Shown here: in pieces, positions 46,161-53,908 of the stretch | Numbering within the stretch: position 1 is the first letter of the stretch | Layout of the letters: the number at the start of each line of letters is the position of its first letter | Assembly: GCA_002102555.1 (NCBI GenBank) | Contig: MCFL01000151.1 | Coordinates: 1 to 58,712 of the forward strand | Direction of reading: 5' to 3' | Length of the DNA: 58,712 nt | DNA from: Catenaria anguillulae PL171 | Lineage: Eukaryota > Blastocladiomycota > Blastocladiomycetes > Blastocladiales > Catenariaceae | Program-made: the position numbers and the translations under genes | Notes under the pieces: generated by a model | Database searches by the model: none | What the model saw: only the letters and a program-made list of their open reading frames with translations | Told to the model about the DNA's origin: nothing

Positions 46161-46864
46161 CCACTCGCTTGCCTTCTCTTGCTTGCCTGTGCCTCTTTTC
46201 ATGGGTGCTTAAGACCCCAGCCTAGTTGCTCTTGTATTTTTGTTCCCGAGCCTCCTTTGTTGGTTTCTTGTCTTAATGCATGCAGTAGCGATTGAAAAAA
46301 AAAAAATTGCATCATTCGCCAACAACGCTTCAGTCACTTTCCGGTGCAAAGTGCTCACTGGGCGCCTACCCACTCGTGCCCAACTACACAAGTACTGGCA
46401 CAACCGGGTTCCGTCCAGCTCGTGCCCCCTTTGTAGTGCCATGGACAATCAGGATCACTGGTATGCGTGTCCAGAGCTTGCACTCCATCTTTGGACGACC
46501 AAGGTGGACACACATGCACAAGTTCAAGCACTTTTGCGTCGCCACCGACTCCAACCATCATCGGAGTGTGCAACGTTGCTGGTCGAGCACATCATGGCTG
46601 CCCAACAGATCCTTCTTTTTTTTGTTAACCACTTTGCATGTATTTATAAAATCATATCAGACCTGAACACCCAAAGAGGAAGGAAAAGGGGGGATAATTC
46701 AAACAGATACTCAGAATACACCTGCCAGAGGCAGCAACAGGCACACAACACAATGGAAGGAGCGGTTGGCAAGCCAGTGGTTTTGGTACAGTGGTAACAC
46801 CCCCATCTTGCAAGACAAAGGTTGTGGGTTTGAACCCTACTCAAGTCGCTTGGCCCTCCATCTA

Positions 46865-46951
46865 GACATTTGTGTCATCCTTATGCAGGGACCATGCTAA
46901 TCTTCTCTGTATTGATCCAATTTTGTAGTGCACTCTCCAAAGAGAGGCAAA
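46865..46951 (-). pseudogene. U6 snRNA-derived retrocopy (87 nt)
   Basis: The minus strand contains the U6 core: a 5' hairpin CTCTC-TTTG-GAGAG, AAAATTGG, the ACAGAGA box followed by AGATTAGCATGG, and CCCTGCATAAGGATGACAC. Three core positions differ from the near-invariant U6 sequence, and the 3' end is lost after GACAC. It is flanked by a 16-bp TSD with one mismatch (CTTGGCCCTCCATCTA at 46849-46864, CTTGGCTCTCCATCTA at 46952-46967). It is therefore a retroposed U6 copy, not the working gene, but it preserves this organism's 5' stem-loop. Confidence 0.8.
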
Positions 46952-46987
46952 CTTGGCTCTCCATCTATCTTGTCCACCTCCATTTGT

Positions 46988-47063
46988 CAACCACGTTGCA
47001 TGTATTTATACAATCATATCAGATCTGAACACCCAAAGAGGAAGGGAAAAGGGGGGATAATTC
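46988..47063 (-). mobile_element. LINE-A 3' tip (76 bp) inside SINE-D
   Basis: A minimal 5'-truncated LINE-A tail on the minus strand, ending AAATACATGCAACGTGGTTG with hardly any poly(A). It is flanked by a 15-bp TSD, TCCACCTCCATTTGT, at 46973-46987 and 47064-47078. Confidence 0.85.
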
Positions 47064-47191
47064 TCCACCTCCATTTGTGAGTCGAGGCCCTGGTCCACCA
47101 ATGTGTGTGGTTGATTTAGCCAATCCAAGCATCAAGTTCAAGCACCCATCAAGTGCATCAAGTCCTTGGGAGTTGTGTGTAGGTGGTGTGT

Positions 47192-47906
47192 TTTTTTTTT
47201 TTTTTTATACAAGCAACCTATGTACTGCGGGTGTCCACTGCGGAGGTCGTGGGTTTGAACCCCACAGGCGGCGATTCTGGTATAGTATTTCTATAGTCCT
47301 TGCCACTCGCTTGTGCGTGGATTTGGTTTGGTTGCCAAGTACAAGTTAAAATTCAAGTTGCTTCAGGTCCAAGCCGTCTGGGGTGGATCCTGCCTGCTCA
47401 ACTTCAATCTGGGCCCCCTCTCGGCAAGCACTGCATGTCCCTCTGTGTTCCCGCCTGTGTCAAAGTACAAGACCCAAGTCCAAGTCCTCCAAGCTTCAAG
47501 TTTGTGTTGTGTATTTGTTCATGGATTGTCACCATATGTACAATTGTCCTGAGGTATAATTTTTAAAAAAAAGCAACCTATGTACTGAGGGAGATCTAAC
47601 CATTGATACACAAAGACACAAGCTCATACACACAAACACACAACTCCTTGGACTTGGCACTTGGGTACTTGCTTGGGGCCTTGGACCTTTGGTTTGATTC
47701 GGTCTTGTACAGCCACCAACAAAGGGTGGGCAAAGCAAGAATGCAAGCAATGCAGGTGCAGGGGCCAGGAGGCCAGGGGACAGAAGGAGGCAATGTGGAG
47801 CCAAGACCAAGCAACCACATGTGCACCAGATGACTTGGGTGGGGTTCGAACCCACGACCTTCGCCTTGCAAGGTGGGAGTGTTGCCACTATGGCAAAACC
47901 ACTGGC
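47192..47906 (-). mobile_element. SINE-B copy 2, split by SINE-A copy 3
   Basis: A 15-bp TSD, GTGTAGGTGGTGTGT, lies at 47177-47191 and 47907-47921 in SINE-D. The SINE-B sequence is 47906-47588 and 47227-47192 on the minus strand, about 355 bp in all. It has an intact head (GCCAGTGGTTTTGCCATAGT; B box GGTTCGAACCCC) and 3' end CAGTACATAGGTTGCTTGTATAAAA. Confidence 0.9.
47228..47570 (+). mobile_element. SINE-A copy 3 (5'-truncated, 343 bp)
   Basis: A 17-bp TSD, AAGCAACCTATGTACTG, lies at 47211-47227 and 47571-47587 in SINE-B. It starts inside the tRNA-like head (GGTGTCCACTGCGGAGG), keeps the B box GGTTTGAACCCC, lacks the A box, and ends GAGGTATAATTTTT plus A-run. This is the innermost layer of the stack. 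Confidence 0.9.
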
Positions 47907-48404
47907 GTGTAGGTGGTGTGTGTGAGTCTATGTTACTACTTGTGTAAAGACTTGTGTGTCCACTAAATGCAAAGATGGTTGTAATAAAAAAAAGGAGCGG
48001 TTGGCAACAGAGGGGGGGAGGGGGAGGGGGAAGGAAGAGCATGTAAGCCAATCGTGGTAAGGGCAAGAAATCAAGGTGAGGGCAAAGGCAGCATCAAGAG
48101 TGTGGGTGAGGGGGGGGGTCAAGGCACGGGCATGACAATCAATGCAGGGGAGTGGGGGAAACAAGCAGTCCATGTGAGACATCCGATCCGTTCTTTTTTT
48201 GGTGGTTTTCATTTTCCAACAGAAGTTCAGAAGAGGGAGTGAGGCTGGCAGGGTGACTGTCAGGGTGCTAGGTTTGTGGCAGGGAGAGGACAGGAACAAA
48301 AGTCGTGTGGGGCCTGGACAAGCTGCGCACCACAACACGGTTTACGAAACAATTTGTTGATGGCTGGAGTCCAAGAAGCGGTTGTGCCAGGCCCAGCATG
48401 GCAC

Positions 48405-49126
48405 CCATCACCCATGAGACATTGTATCCCCACCCTCCTGCTTCCTTGTACTAGTTGCCCCTTTCCCTTTCATTTGTTGTGTTTTGCTTATTTGTCTTGT
48501 ATTTGCTTGTGGTCATTATTTTGTTCCATGACCTCTGCTTCCCCCCCCCCCTCTTATTCATTTTCCCCCGGGCTGTCATGGCCCAGTGGTTAAGGCGCCG
48601 GGCGTCCACTGTGGAGGTCATGGGTTCGAACCCCACAGGCGGCGATCCTGGTATAGTGTTTCCTATAGTCCTTGCCACTAGCTTGGAGTTGGATTTGGTC
48701 TGGTTGCCTCTCTCAAGCGAAATTTGGTTGTCTGGGTCCAAGCCATGTGGGTTAGAGCTTGCCCATTCAGCTGCCAATCGAGCCTCCTCTTGGCAAGCAT
48801 TGCATGTCCCACCCATGTTCAAGCCTATGTCAAAGCACAAGACCGTCAAGTTCATCCCCCAAGCTCCAAGTTTGTGTTGTGTGTTCTTGTAAGTCACTTT
48901 AATATGTGTAATTGCCCTGAGGTTAAATGTAAAAAAAAAATTATTCATTTTCCCCTCCCAGTCATTCTTGACCCCTACTGCCACTCACCTGCCTCCTCTT
49001 GCTTGCCTGTGCCTCCTTTCATGGGTGCTTAAGACTCCAGCCTAGTTGCTCTTGTTTCTTGTTCCCGAGCCTCCTTTGTTGGTTTCATGTCTTAATGCAT
49101 GCAGTAGCAAATTTTAAAAAAAAAAA
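48405..49126 (+). mobile_element. LINE-type 3' tail element (copy 2), split by SINE-A copy 2
   Basis: It matches the tail element at 43249-46306 from CCCATCACCCATG onward and ends TCTTAATGCATGCAGTAGCA followed by an A-rich run. SINE-A copy 2 sits in its CATTTTCCCC region. The right flank is Copia-2. No TSD was found because the left flank is LINE-A. Confidence 0.8.
48569..48940 (+). mobile_element. SINE-A copy 2 (full length, 372 bp)
   Basis: A 15-bp TSD, TTATTCATTTTCCCC, lies at 48554-48568 and 48941-48955. The tRNA-like head has A box TGGCCCAGTGGTTAAGG and B box GGTTCGAACCCC; the 3' end is GAGGTTAAATGT plus 10 A. It differs from copy 1 at many body positions, so the family is old or has subfamilies. 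Confidence 0.92.
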
Positions 49127-49417
49127 CATCTCCTTTGCTGTCCATTTTGCAGCTTGGCAAGCATGCAACCCCAGCAAATGCAACTACGCTGACCTGTTCA
49201 CAGTCGTGGGATACCTCCAGCAGTATCCCAATCTGCCCAAAGGTTCCAACCGGCCTGTCTTTCTGGGACATGGTTGATGGGTATTGTGATTCATCCTACG
49301 CCAACAACCCCAACATGCAACACTTGATGTTGGGCTTCTGCTTCTGCATTGGACATGGCCTTGTATCATGGTCACGTTGGCGGCAACCATGGGTTGCGAC
49401 ATCGACAGCAGAAGCAG

Positions 49418-50848
49418 GGTATATGGGCATGGCGAAGTACAATCCATGAATAACAGTATAACCACTCTTAGCAATCAATTCAGCGTGTCCAAACAAGCCA
49501 AAATCAATTGCCGTTGTGCTACATGCCATGACCGATGCCATGGTTGTTGATGCTCCGGCGTCGCCAATCACTGCATGGGTAGGGCCCATGCCCCATTCCG
49601 TCCAACAAGAGCCGGCCTTGGCCCACCTGCAACGTACCTACAAGGTTTCCAACATTGTCAACGAGCGTTCGCTCAACGGAATTTGGTTTTACAAGGTCGT
49701 TTTCGCGACACAAGAAGATCTGGCTTCAGCCACCAGCAAGTCACCAACCTTTTTCCGTGGCCAGTTTGTACATGTCCTTGACAATTTGCAACTCTGGCTC
49801 AACAAGCGCAGCGCCGTTGCCAAGAACGTGCAAGTGCTTTGCTCCTACAAGACTGTGCGTCGCTTGGGCGAGCTTCTCGCCACGGGTCAGGCCCTCGTGG
49901 TTGACAACTGTCGTGTCCGGTCCTTCTCGCGAGTGCTCTGGCACTACGAGAACCTAGAAGATGCCTCGGCTGCCGTTTCGCTTGGCATGTTTTCCGCCAA
50001 TGGTCATGATTTGTGCTTCGCTGCCAGTTCCACCAGGCTTTGCTACTCATGTGGCAAGTCCGGTCATTACAAGTCGGCTTGCCCATCCAATCCAGCTACC
50101 AAGAATGGCGTCTCTGGTCCGGTGCCCGTCCTTGCATCGGCTACAAGTGCTGGCGGCACCGGCTATGCTGATGCCGCCAAAAAGGCAATCGAAAAAGTAG
50201 ATCAGGTCGACAAGGACTTGCGGGCCCAGGTCGCCGAGTTGGCAAGCCAAGTCCAGTCCTTGAAAGAGCAGCTGGCGCGGTTCTGCGCTCAGCAGGATGT
50301 GCTGCTTGCGGCCATCAAGTTGACTCAGGATCGTGTTGGCAAGGAGGTTGAGGATCTTGGTGCCCGCCAAGAGTCAACGGCTGTCTCAGTCCGGGGGCTT
50401 TCAGCAGACTTCAAGGCCTTGGGCTCCAGGCTTGATCAGGCGGCGGCTGAAAGTGCGCGCCCTTTGCAGCTGCCCGTAGCTGTGGAGGACACGCTCAAGA
50501 AGCTGTCAATGGACATGGATGATGTATGGGAGCGGCTTGACGGGATGGACGAGAAGGTGGATGCAGTGTGCCGTGCCGCCAGCCGTCGTTGAGTTGTTTT
50601 GTGTTTCTCCCTCCCTTTTCCCCCTCTCCTTTCTCCCTCCCCCTCCCACGTCCCTTCTCTCGCGCTCAAGGCCTTAAATGGCTCCTGCTACCACTTGCTT
50701 GCCTTCCTTTTACTTGCTTGTGCCACCCTTGTGGTGGGTGTATTGACATATTCCCTTCCTGCTTTTGACCTCTTTTGGCAAGCTTTTGTGTTGGTAATGT
50801 CATTTGCATAATACATGTAGTAGCGATTCAAAAAAAAAAAAAAAAAAA
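49418..50848 (+). mobile_element. ORF1-only retroposon, copy 2 (1.43 kb, intact)
   Basis: A 17-bp TSD, ATCGACAGCAGAAGCAG, lies at 49401-49417 and 50848-50864 (the first A may belong to the tail). The complete unit is a 110-bp leader, one intact ORF (49528-50592), a 230-bp 3' UTR and the terminus CATAATACATGTAGTAGCGATTC plus about 19 A. There is no endonuclease or RT. It is clearly related to, but well diverged from, copy 1 at 5799-7378. Confidence 0.92.
49528..50592 (+). CDS. ORF1-like CCHC/coiled-coil protein of the ORF1-only retroposon (354 aa)
   Basis: I chose the first ATG (49528, MTDAMVVDAPASP); an in-frame ATG follows four codons later. Residues 1-150 form a domain with blocks shared with copy 1 (WVGPMPHS, FYKVVFAT, FFRGQFVHV) and more weakly with LINE ORF1s (VVDNCRVRSFSRVLW). 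The CX2CX4HX4C knuckle CYSCGKSGHYKSAC is at about 171-184. From about 215 onward it is a heptad coiled coil (LASQVQSLKEQLARF; RLDQAAAES). By analogy with LINE ORF1 proteins it binds RNA and oligomerises, which is inferred. The frame is fully open, unlike most TE genes here. Confidence 0.85.
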   Translation: MTDAMVVDAPASPITAWVGPMPHSVQQEPALAHLQRTYKVSNIVNERSLNGIWFYKVVFATQEDLASATSKSPTFFRGQFVHVLDNLQLWLNKRSAVAKNVQVLCSYKTVRRLGELLATGQALVVDNCRVRSFSRVLWHYENLEDASAAVSLGMFSANGHDLCFAASSTRLCYSCGKSGHYKSACPSNPATKNGVSGPVPVLASATSAGGTGYADAAKKAIEKVDQVDKDLRAQVAELASQVQSLKEQLARFCAQQDVLLAAIKLTQDRVGKEVEDLGARQESTAVSVRGLSADFKALGSRLDQAAAESARPLQLPVAVEDTLKKLSMDMDDVWERLDGMDEKVDAVCRAASRR

Positions 50849-50964
50849 TCGACAGCAGAAGCAGAGGTGAATGCTGCTGTAGAAGCAGTCTGAGATGGGA
50901 CATGGCTGGTCCGCTTCCTTGCCAAGCTCATCAGTAATTCGCGCCAAAACCCAATTCGCGTTAA

Positions 50965-51581
50965 CCCTTATGCGCCAGGAGGACTCCAGAGTCCTCTGTA
51001 AACCGTGATTTTCAAATTGCTGTATCTACTCGAAAAGTCAACATAAATGCATGCTTGTTTTTGATTTTGACAGATTCGACTGAGCGCTATCTAGCCACAT
51101 CAGCGAAAAACCGGGAGAAATTCAGGTGGTTTGAGGGATTAGACGGAAAGAAAAGAACCCGCGCTCAAGCGGCTTTTTCGGCGGCATGGAGGTCGAATTC
51201 TCCCACACTGACATCAGAAATGGCTTGAGCAGTACCAGGGCATTCGCTTGATAACTGAGTCAGCCTCCTCAGACGTCAGGATAATTTCACGTTTTCCTCA
51301 ACATTTTTTGGCCATGGAGAGTTCTCCAGCCACTCGAATGGGTTCAAATAAGAACCAAACAATCGGGCGTTGTTGATTTCATGGGCTTGCGGTCCTTGAG
51401 TGGCAAAATCTGACCTCGCGCCGTCGAAAACCTTAGAAAACGCCATTTTGCCCTGCATTTTTGGGCCGAGGACTCTCAAGTCCTCTCCATGATTGATGGA
51501 CGCGTGTTCACGTTTGCAAGCAAAAAATGACACCAACATAAACAGAGGACTCATGTGTCGTTGAACTCAGGTCGTGAAAGG
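50965..51581. mobile_element. 617-bp TTAA-flanked MITE, piggyBac-like
   Basis: TTAA is duplicated at 50961-50964 and 51582-51585. Removing the insert and one TTAA restores the Copia codons for NPIRVNCDNKAA. Ends are CCCTTATGCGCC on the left and, inward from the right, CCTTTCACGACC. A subterminal inverted repeat GAGTCCTCTGT lies at 50989-50999 and inverted at 51542-51552, and GAGGACTC-type palindromes occur at 50980-50997 and about 51472-51490. There is no coding capacity. TTAA duplication with CCY ends is the piggyBac superfamily hallmark. Confidence 0.82.
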
Positions 51582-51966
51582 TTAATTGTGACAACAAGGC
51601 TGCGATCGCACTTGCAAATGGAGATGGTCTCCACCACATAATCCACCACGTCGCCGTCCGACTTGCGTTCCTGCGCGAAAACCAGCGCCGCGACTACATC
51701 CGGCTCATGTTTATTGCTGGGTTGCAGAACATTGCTGATGACTTCACCAAGCCCCTTGGTATCCAGCTGTTTGTGTGCTTCCGAGAGTGGTTGAACCTTC
51801 AACCTTGCCTGCAGCGTGACTCATAGATCCTCCCCCCCCCCCCTTGTGTATGTATATATGTACATGTTGCGGATGTTCTTGCCATGTACTCCCATGTCCT
51901 GCTACCTGATGGATTCATGCCCACAGCAAGTTGCTTGATATGTCCAAGTCGGCGCCTGTGGGGGAG

Positions 51967-52247
51967 TGTGGGAAAATGGAGGATCTGCATGGTCCAGACG
52001 CGTTGACAGGGACCAGTGCCGATCCTCACTGTAGAGTCAGGCACCACGCATGACAATATGAGAAAGGGAAGAGGACAGAAAATGAAGTACTACGATGAGA
52101 CAAGAAACGACGACTACCCGCAATGTCTGAATGCCCACATAACCGACCGTATGCTGTTCCGGGGGAGCGGCCACTGAGATATCACGACATCCCTCTCTCC
52201 CCCTCCCAACCAAAAATCTCCTACTTCTGGACCAATTATTCAACACA
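51967..52247 (+). repeat. Copia-2 3' LTR (about 281 bp)
   Basis: The LTR starts TGTGGGAAAATGG right after the purine tract and ends TTCAACACA. No second LTR is present in the window, so the right border rests on the TGT...ACA ends and on LINE-C sequence appearing a few bases later. Confidence 0.7.
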
Positions 52248-52437
52248 GCGCATTTTTCTTTTCCTTGACCAGTGCACAAAGGACGAGTAACAAACTGTGC
52301 AGCGCCAATGGGTGGTGTGGTGCAATCGCCTTGGCATTGGGCCAGTCCAGAAACATGGGAACAACCTGCACAGTGACAGCCAAGTCTGAGAAAACGCCCA
52401 CATGTGATCCAATAAGGAGTTTGTCAACAATCACAAT
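52248..52437 (-). mobile_element. LINE-C RNase H fragment (relic)
   Basis: About 190 bp of decayed LINE-C ORF2 on the minus strand (VGVFSDLAVTVQVVPMFLDW; LLLVLCALVKEKK), matching the RNase H central part of copies 2 and 3. It lies against the Copia-2 LTR and has no 3' end or poly(A). Confidence 0.8.
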
Positions 52438-52439
52438 GA

Positions 52440-52684
52440 TGGTGGCATATCGCTCTCTGCCTCTCCCTTTCTCTCATCCTGTTCCCCGTCCTGTTTTCCC
52501 CACGCCCCCAATCACATCATGGCCTTGTGCCCCTATTACCAATTCCTTGCACTCTATCCTACTTGCTTTTGCCATTTCTGTGGCTGTATATGGACCTCTA
52601 TCCTTCCTGCGTCTGTATGTTAACAAAGCGCTTGGTGCTGGTGACGTCCATTATCATACATGTAATAGCAATTGAAAAAAAAAT
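52440..52684 (+). mobile_element. LINE-B-related 3' UTR fragment
   Basis: It matches the LINE-B 3' UTR around GGCCTTGTGCCCCTATTACC and GCACTCTATCCTACTTGC, then diverges. It ends TTATCATACATGTAATAGCAATTG plus 9 A. It is a 5'-truncated copy of a LINE-B relative and marks the right boundary of the repeat-dense part. Confidence 0.82.
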
Positions 52685-52943
52685 GTGAAGTCCAGTATAA
52701 TCCATGAAATAGTGATAGAAACAAAACTGTAATCCAATCCAAACAGACAAGCTGTGTGTGGCATGTCCTCCATCTGGTGGATGTCCATGTATGGTCATTG
52801 CCCCCTCCCCCATGCATGATCAATTGTGATTACTCAATGCTTGTGCTGGCTCCAGCCAGTGGCCCAACAAAAACCAGGCAAAATGTACACATATGTATCT
52901 GTTTGACAACTTTCTCCAATTGGATGGGGAAACAAGAAGTAAC
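52685..52943. other. Unassigned stretch after NUDT21 stop
   Basis: This probably holds the NUDT21 3' UTR and poly(A) region, followed by old decayed sequence (a weak second copy of a LINE-B-like terminus, CCATGAAATAGTGAT, at about 52700). No gene is recognised. Confidence 0.4.
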
Positions 52944-53908
52944 TCAAGCACATTCAAGGGAGAAGCGACTCAGGAGATGTGGAATGGCACTAATCTGGTT
53001 TCCAAAGCGACTTGAGTTTTCAGCGAGCTCAAAGACAGGGACAGCCATCACCTTCAGGTTCCGTGGAATCCAGAGCGTTCCTACAGTGTTATCAAGTGCC
53101 AAAGTACCAAGTTAGACCAGGGCGTGGCAAAGAAGCAAAGTCAACAGTCACGTACGGCCAGGTGGGACATTAACAAGAAAAATCTTCTTGTTCTCCTTGG
53201 GGCGTGTGATGTGAGGTGGGAGATATGGATACTGATAGGAAAACAGATGACTGTGAGCGAAAGGATGGCAAAATGAACGCAGCCGCCAACGCACCAAAAA
53301 TGTTTCAAAGTTTGGACGCCACCACTGTCCAACACACTCAACAACATCCCAATCGTCTCCACCTTCATACACTGGTTCATTTGTGGAAGGATCCGTCCCC
53401 ACGACACGGGAGAGCTGCTGATTCAATTTTGCCTTCAACCCTGACACCAAGTCTTCTCCTGGCTTGAGGTAATCCCCTGGTCTAGTTCAGACACGATATT
53501 GTCAATGTATGCACTCATCAGGCATGTTAATCCGAGCGTACAGTTTGAAGAACGAGTTTGCGATTTGGATCAACAAAACATGCGGATGGTTGTGAGCGTG
53601 AACGACAATGACCGCTTCAACGGTTGTGCGCATTCCTTGGGCATCAAACTGGCGTTGAAGACGCTCCAGTCGGGCGGTGACGCTCGTGTCTTCTTCGTGC
53701 TGCTCATCCTTTTGCGCGAATCTCAGTGACGACAGGGGCGCGCTAGTGATGACAAGCGAAGGAAACCAGCTCAGCTTGAGAATCCAATGGAGGGCAGATG
53801 GATCAGACGTGCGCGGGTGCGGGGCATGAAGGGGGACACTTACAGAGTCACTTTGCTTTCGAAAGGCGGCTTCAATGCGGCATTTGCTTTGGGTTCCATG
53901 GTATTCAT
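52944..53908 (-). CDS. NUDT21: Cleavage factor Im 25-kDa subunit (CFIm25/CPSF5), five exons
   Basis: A Nudix-fold mRNA 3'-processing factor that, in the known family, binds UGUA upstream of poly(A) sites and acts as a dimer in the nucleus. Exons (minus): 53908-53844, 53742-53542, 53481-53295, 53231-53156, 53080-52944; introns of 101, 60, 63 and 75 nt all begin GT and end AG. The product is 221 aa (human protein 227). Blocks in family order: RFAQKDE, ARLERLQRQF, GMRTTVEAVIVVHAH, HVLLIQIANSFFKLPG (residues about 75-91), LKPGEDLVSGLK, ECVGQWWRPNFE, YPYLPPHITRPKENKKIFLV, and LLSRF near the end. The degenerate Nudix box lacks the catalytic pattern, as in the family. The start is the first in-frame ATG (MNTMEPKAN); a second lies three codons on. 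Confidence 0.92.

Larger units (their letters stand above)
43249..46306 (+). mobile_element. LINE-type 3' tail element (copy 1), split by LINE-C copy 3
   Basis: The outer element occupies 43249-43509 and 46178-46306 (with one TSD of the inner insert). It ends TCTTAATGCATGCAGTAGCGATTG plus 12 A and is flanked by a 16-bp TSD, TTGCATCATTCGCCAA, at 43233-43248 and 46307-46322. It has no convincing ORF and is probably the 3' UTR of a further LINE, possibly LINE-D, whose 3' end is not in the window. A second copy lies at 48405-49126. Confidence 0.82.
42889..46608 (+). mobile_element. LINE-B copy 3: ORF2 fragment with three insertions
   Basis: LINE-B RNase H-to-finger coding sequence on the plus strand: 42889-43086 (DILANRGTSQWQVSNLQQDF; GHELVYAGVG), 43151-43248 (QPDLVTFDKAI; GFFASFA) and 46307-46608 (ASVTFRCKVLTGRLPTRAQL; CPLCSAMDNQDHWYAC; VEHIMAAQQ). 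It is interrupted by a SINE-B stub (43087-43150) and by a 3-kb composite insertion (43249-46306). Left and right ends abut LINE-D and LINE-A, so both borders are secondary. Confidence 0.85.
46773..47992 (+). mobile_element. SINE-D: tRNA-derived SINE split by three later insertions
   Basis: A 15-bp TSD, AGGAGCGGTTGGCAA, lies at 46758-46772 and 47993-48007. The head GCCAGTGGTTTTGGTACAGT with A box TGGTACAGTGG and B box GGTTTGAACCC resembles SINE-B. Its body reads through 46849-46864, 46968-46987, 47079-47191 and 47922-47992, ending AAATGCAAAGATGGTTGTAAT plus A-run. The end resembles the LINE-A terminus ACATGCAAAGTGGTT, hinting that LINE-A enzymes mobilised it. Confidence 0.85.
46609..48404 (-). 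mobile_element. LINE-A copy 2: 3' UTR fragment hosting a nested SINE stack
   Basis: LINE-A 3' UTR lies at 48404-48008 and 46772-46609 on the minus strand, ending AAATACATGCAAAGTGGTTAAC plus A-run. The two parts join when SINE-D (46773-47992) and one TSD are removed. Compared with copy 1 the UTR is about 90% alike by eye. It contains no coding sequence. Its own flanks (LINE-B on the left, tail element on the right) show no TSD. Confidence 0.85.
49130..51825 (+). pseudogene. Copia-2 RT end and RNase H (interrupted)
   Basis: Fragments: SFAVHFAAWQACNPSKCNYA...VVGYLQQYPNL (49130-49240); RNase H start GYCDSSYANNPNMQHL (49275-49325), VSWSRWRQPWVATSTAEAG (49360-49417); after the retroposon STAEAEVNAAVEAV with an in-frame TGA, then TWLVRFLAKLI (50850-50930); after the MITE CDNKAAIALANGDGLHHIIHHVAVRLAFLRE, then ADDFTKPLG (51586-51770) to the TAG near 51825. 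Stops and a frame change show that this copy was already decaying. Confidence 0.85.
49127..52247 (+). mobile_element. Copia-2: 3' part of a Ty1/Copia element with LTR, twice interrupted
   Basis: From 49130 the plus strand encodes the end of Copia RT and RNase H, then a purine tract (GTGGGGGAG at 51958-51966) and a 3' LTR (51967-52247). An ORF1-only retroposon (49418-50848) and a TTAA-flanked MITE (50965-51581) are inserted in RNase H. The 5' part is missing, replaced by LINE-type sequence at 49126. Confidence 0.87.

Noticed and set aside
46865-46951. A working U6 snRNA gene
   Set aside because: It has core substitutions, a lost 3' end, flanking TSDs and a position inside a SINE.
51276-51554. 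Small minus-strand gene in the MITE
   Set aside because: It is about 90 codons with no motif, inside a 617-bp element with palindromic subterminal repeats; most likely chance.
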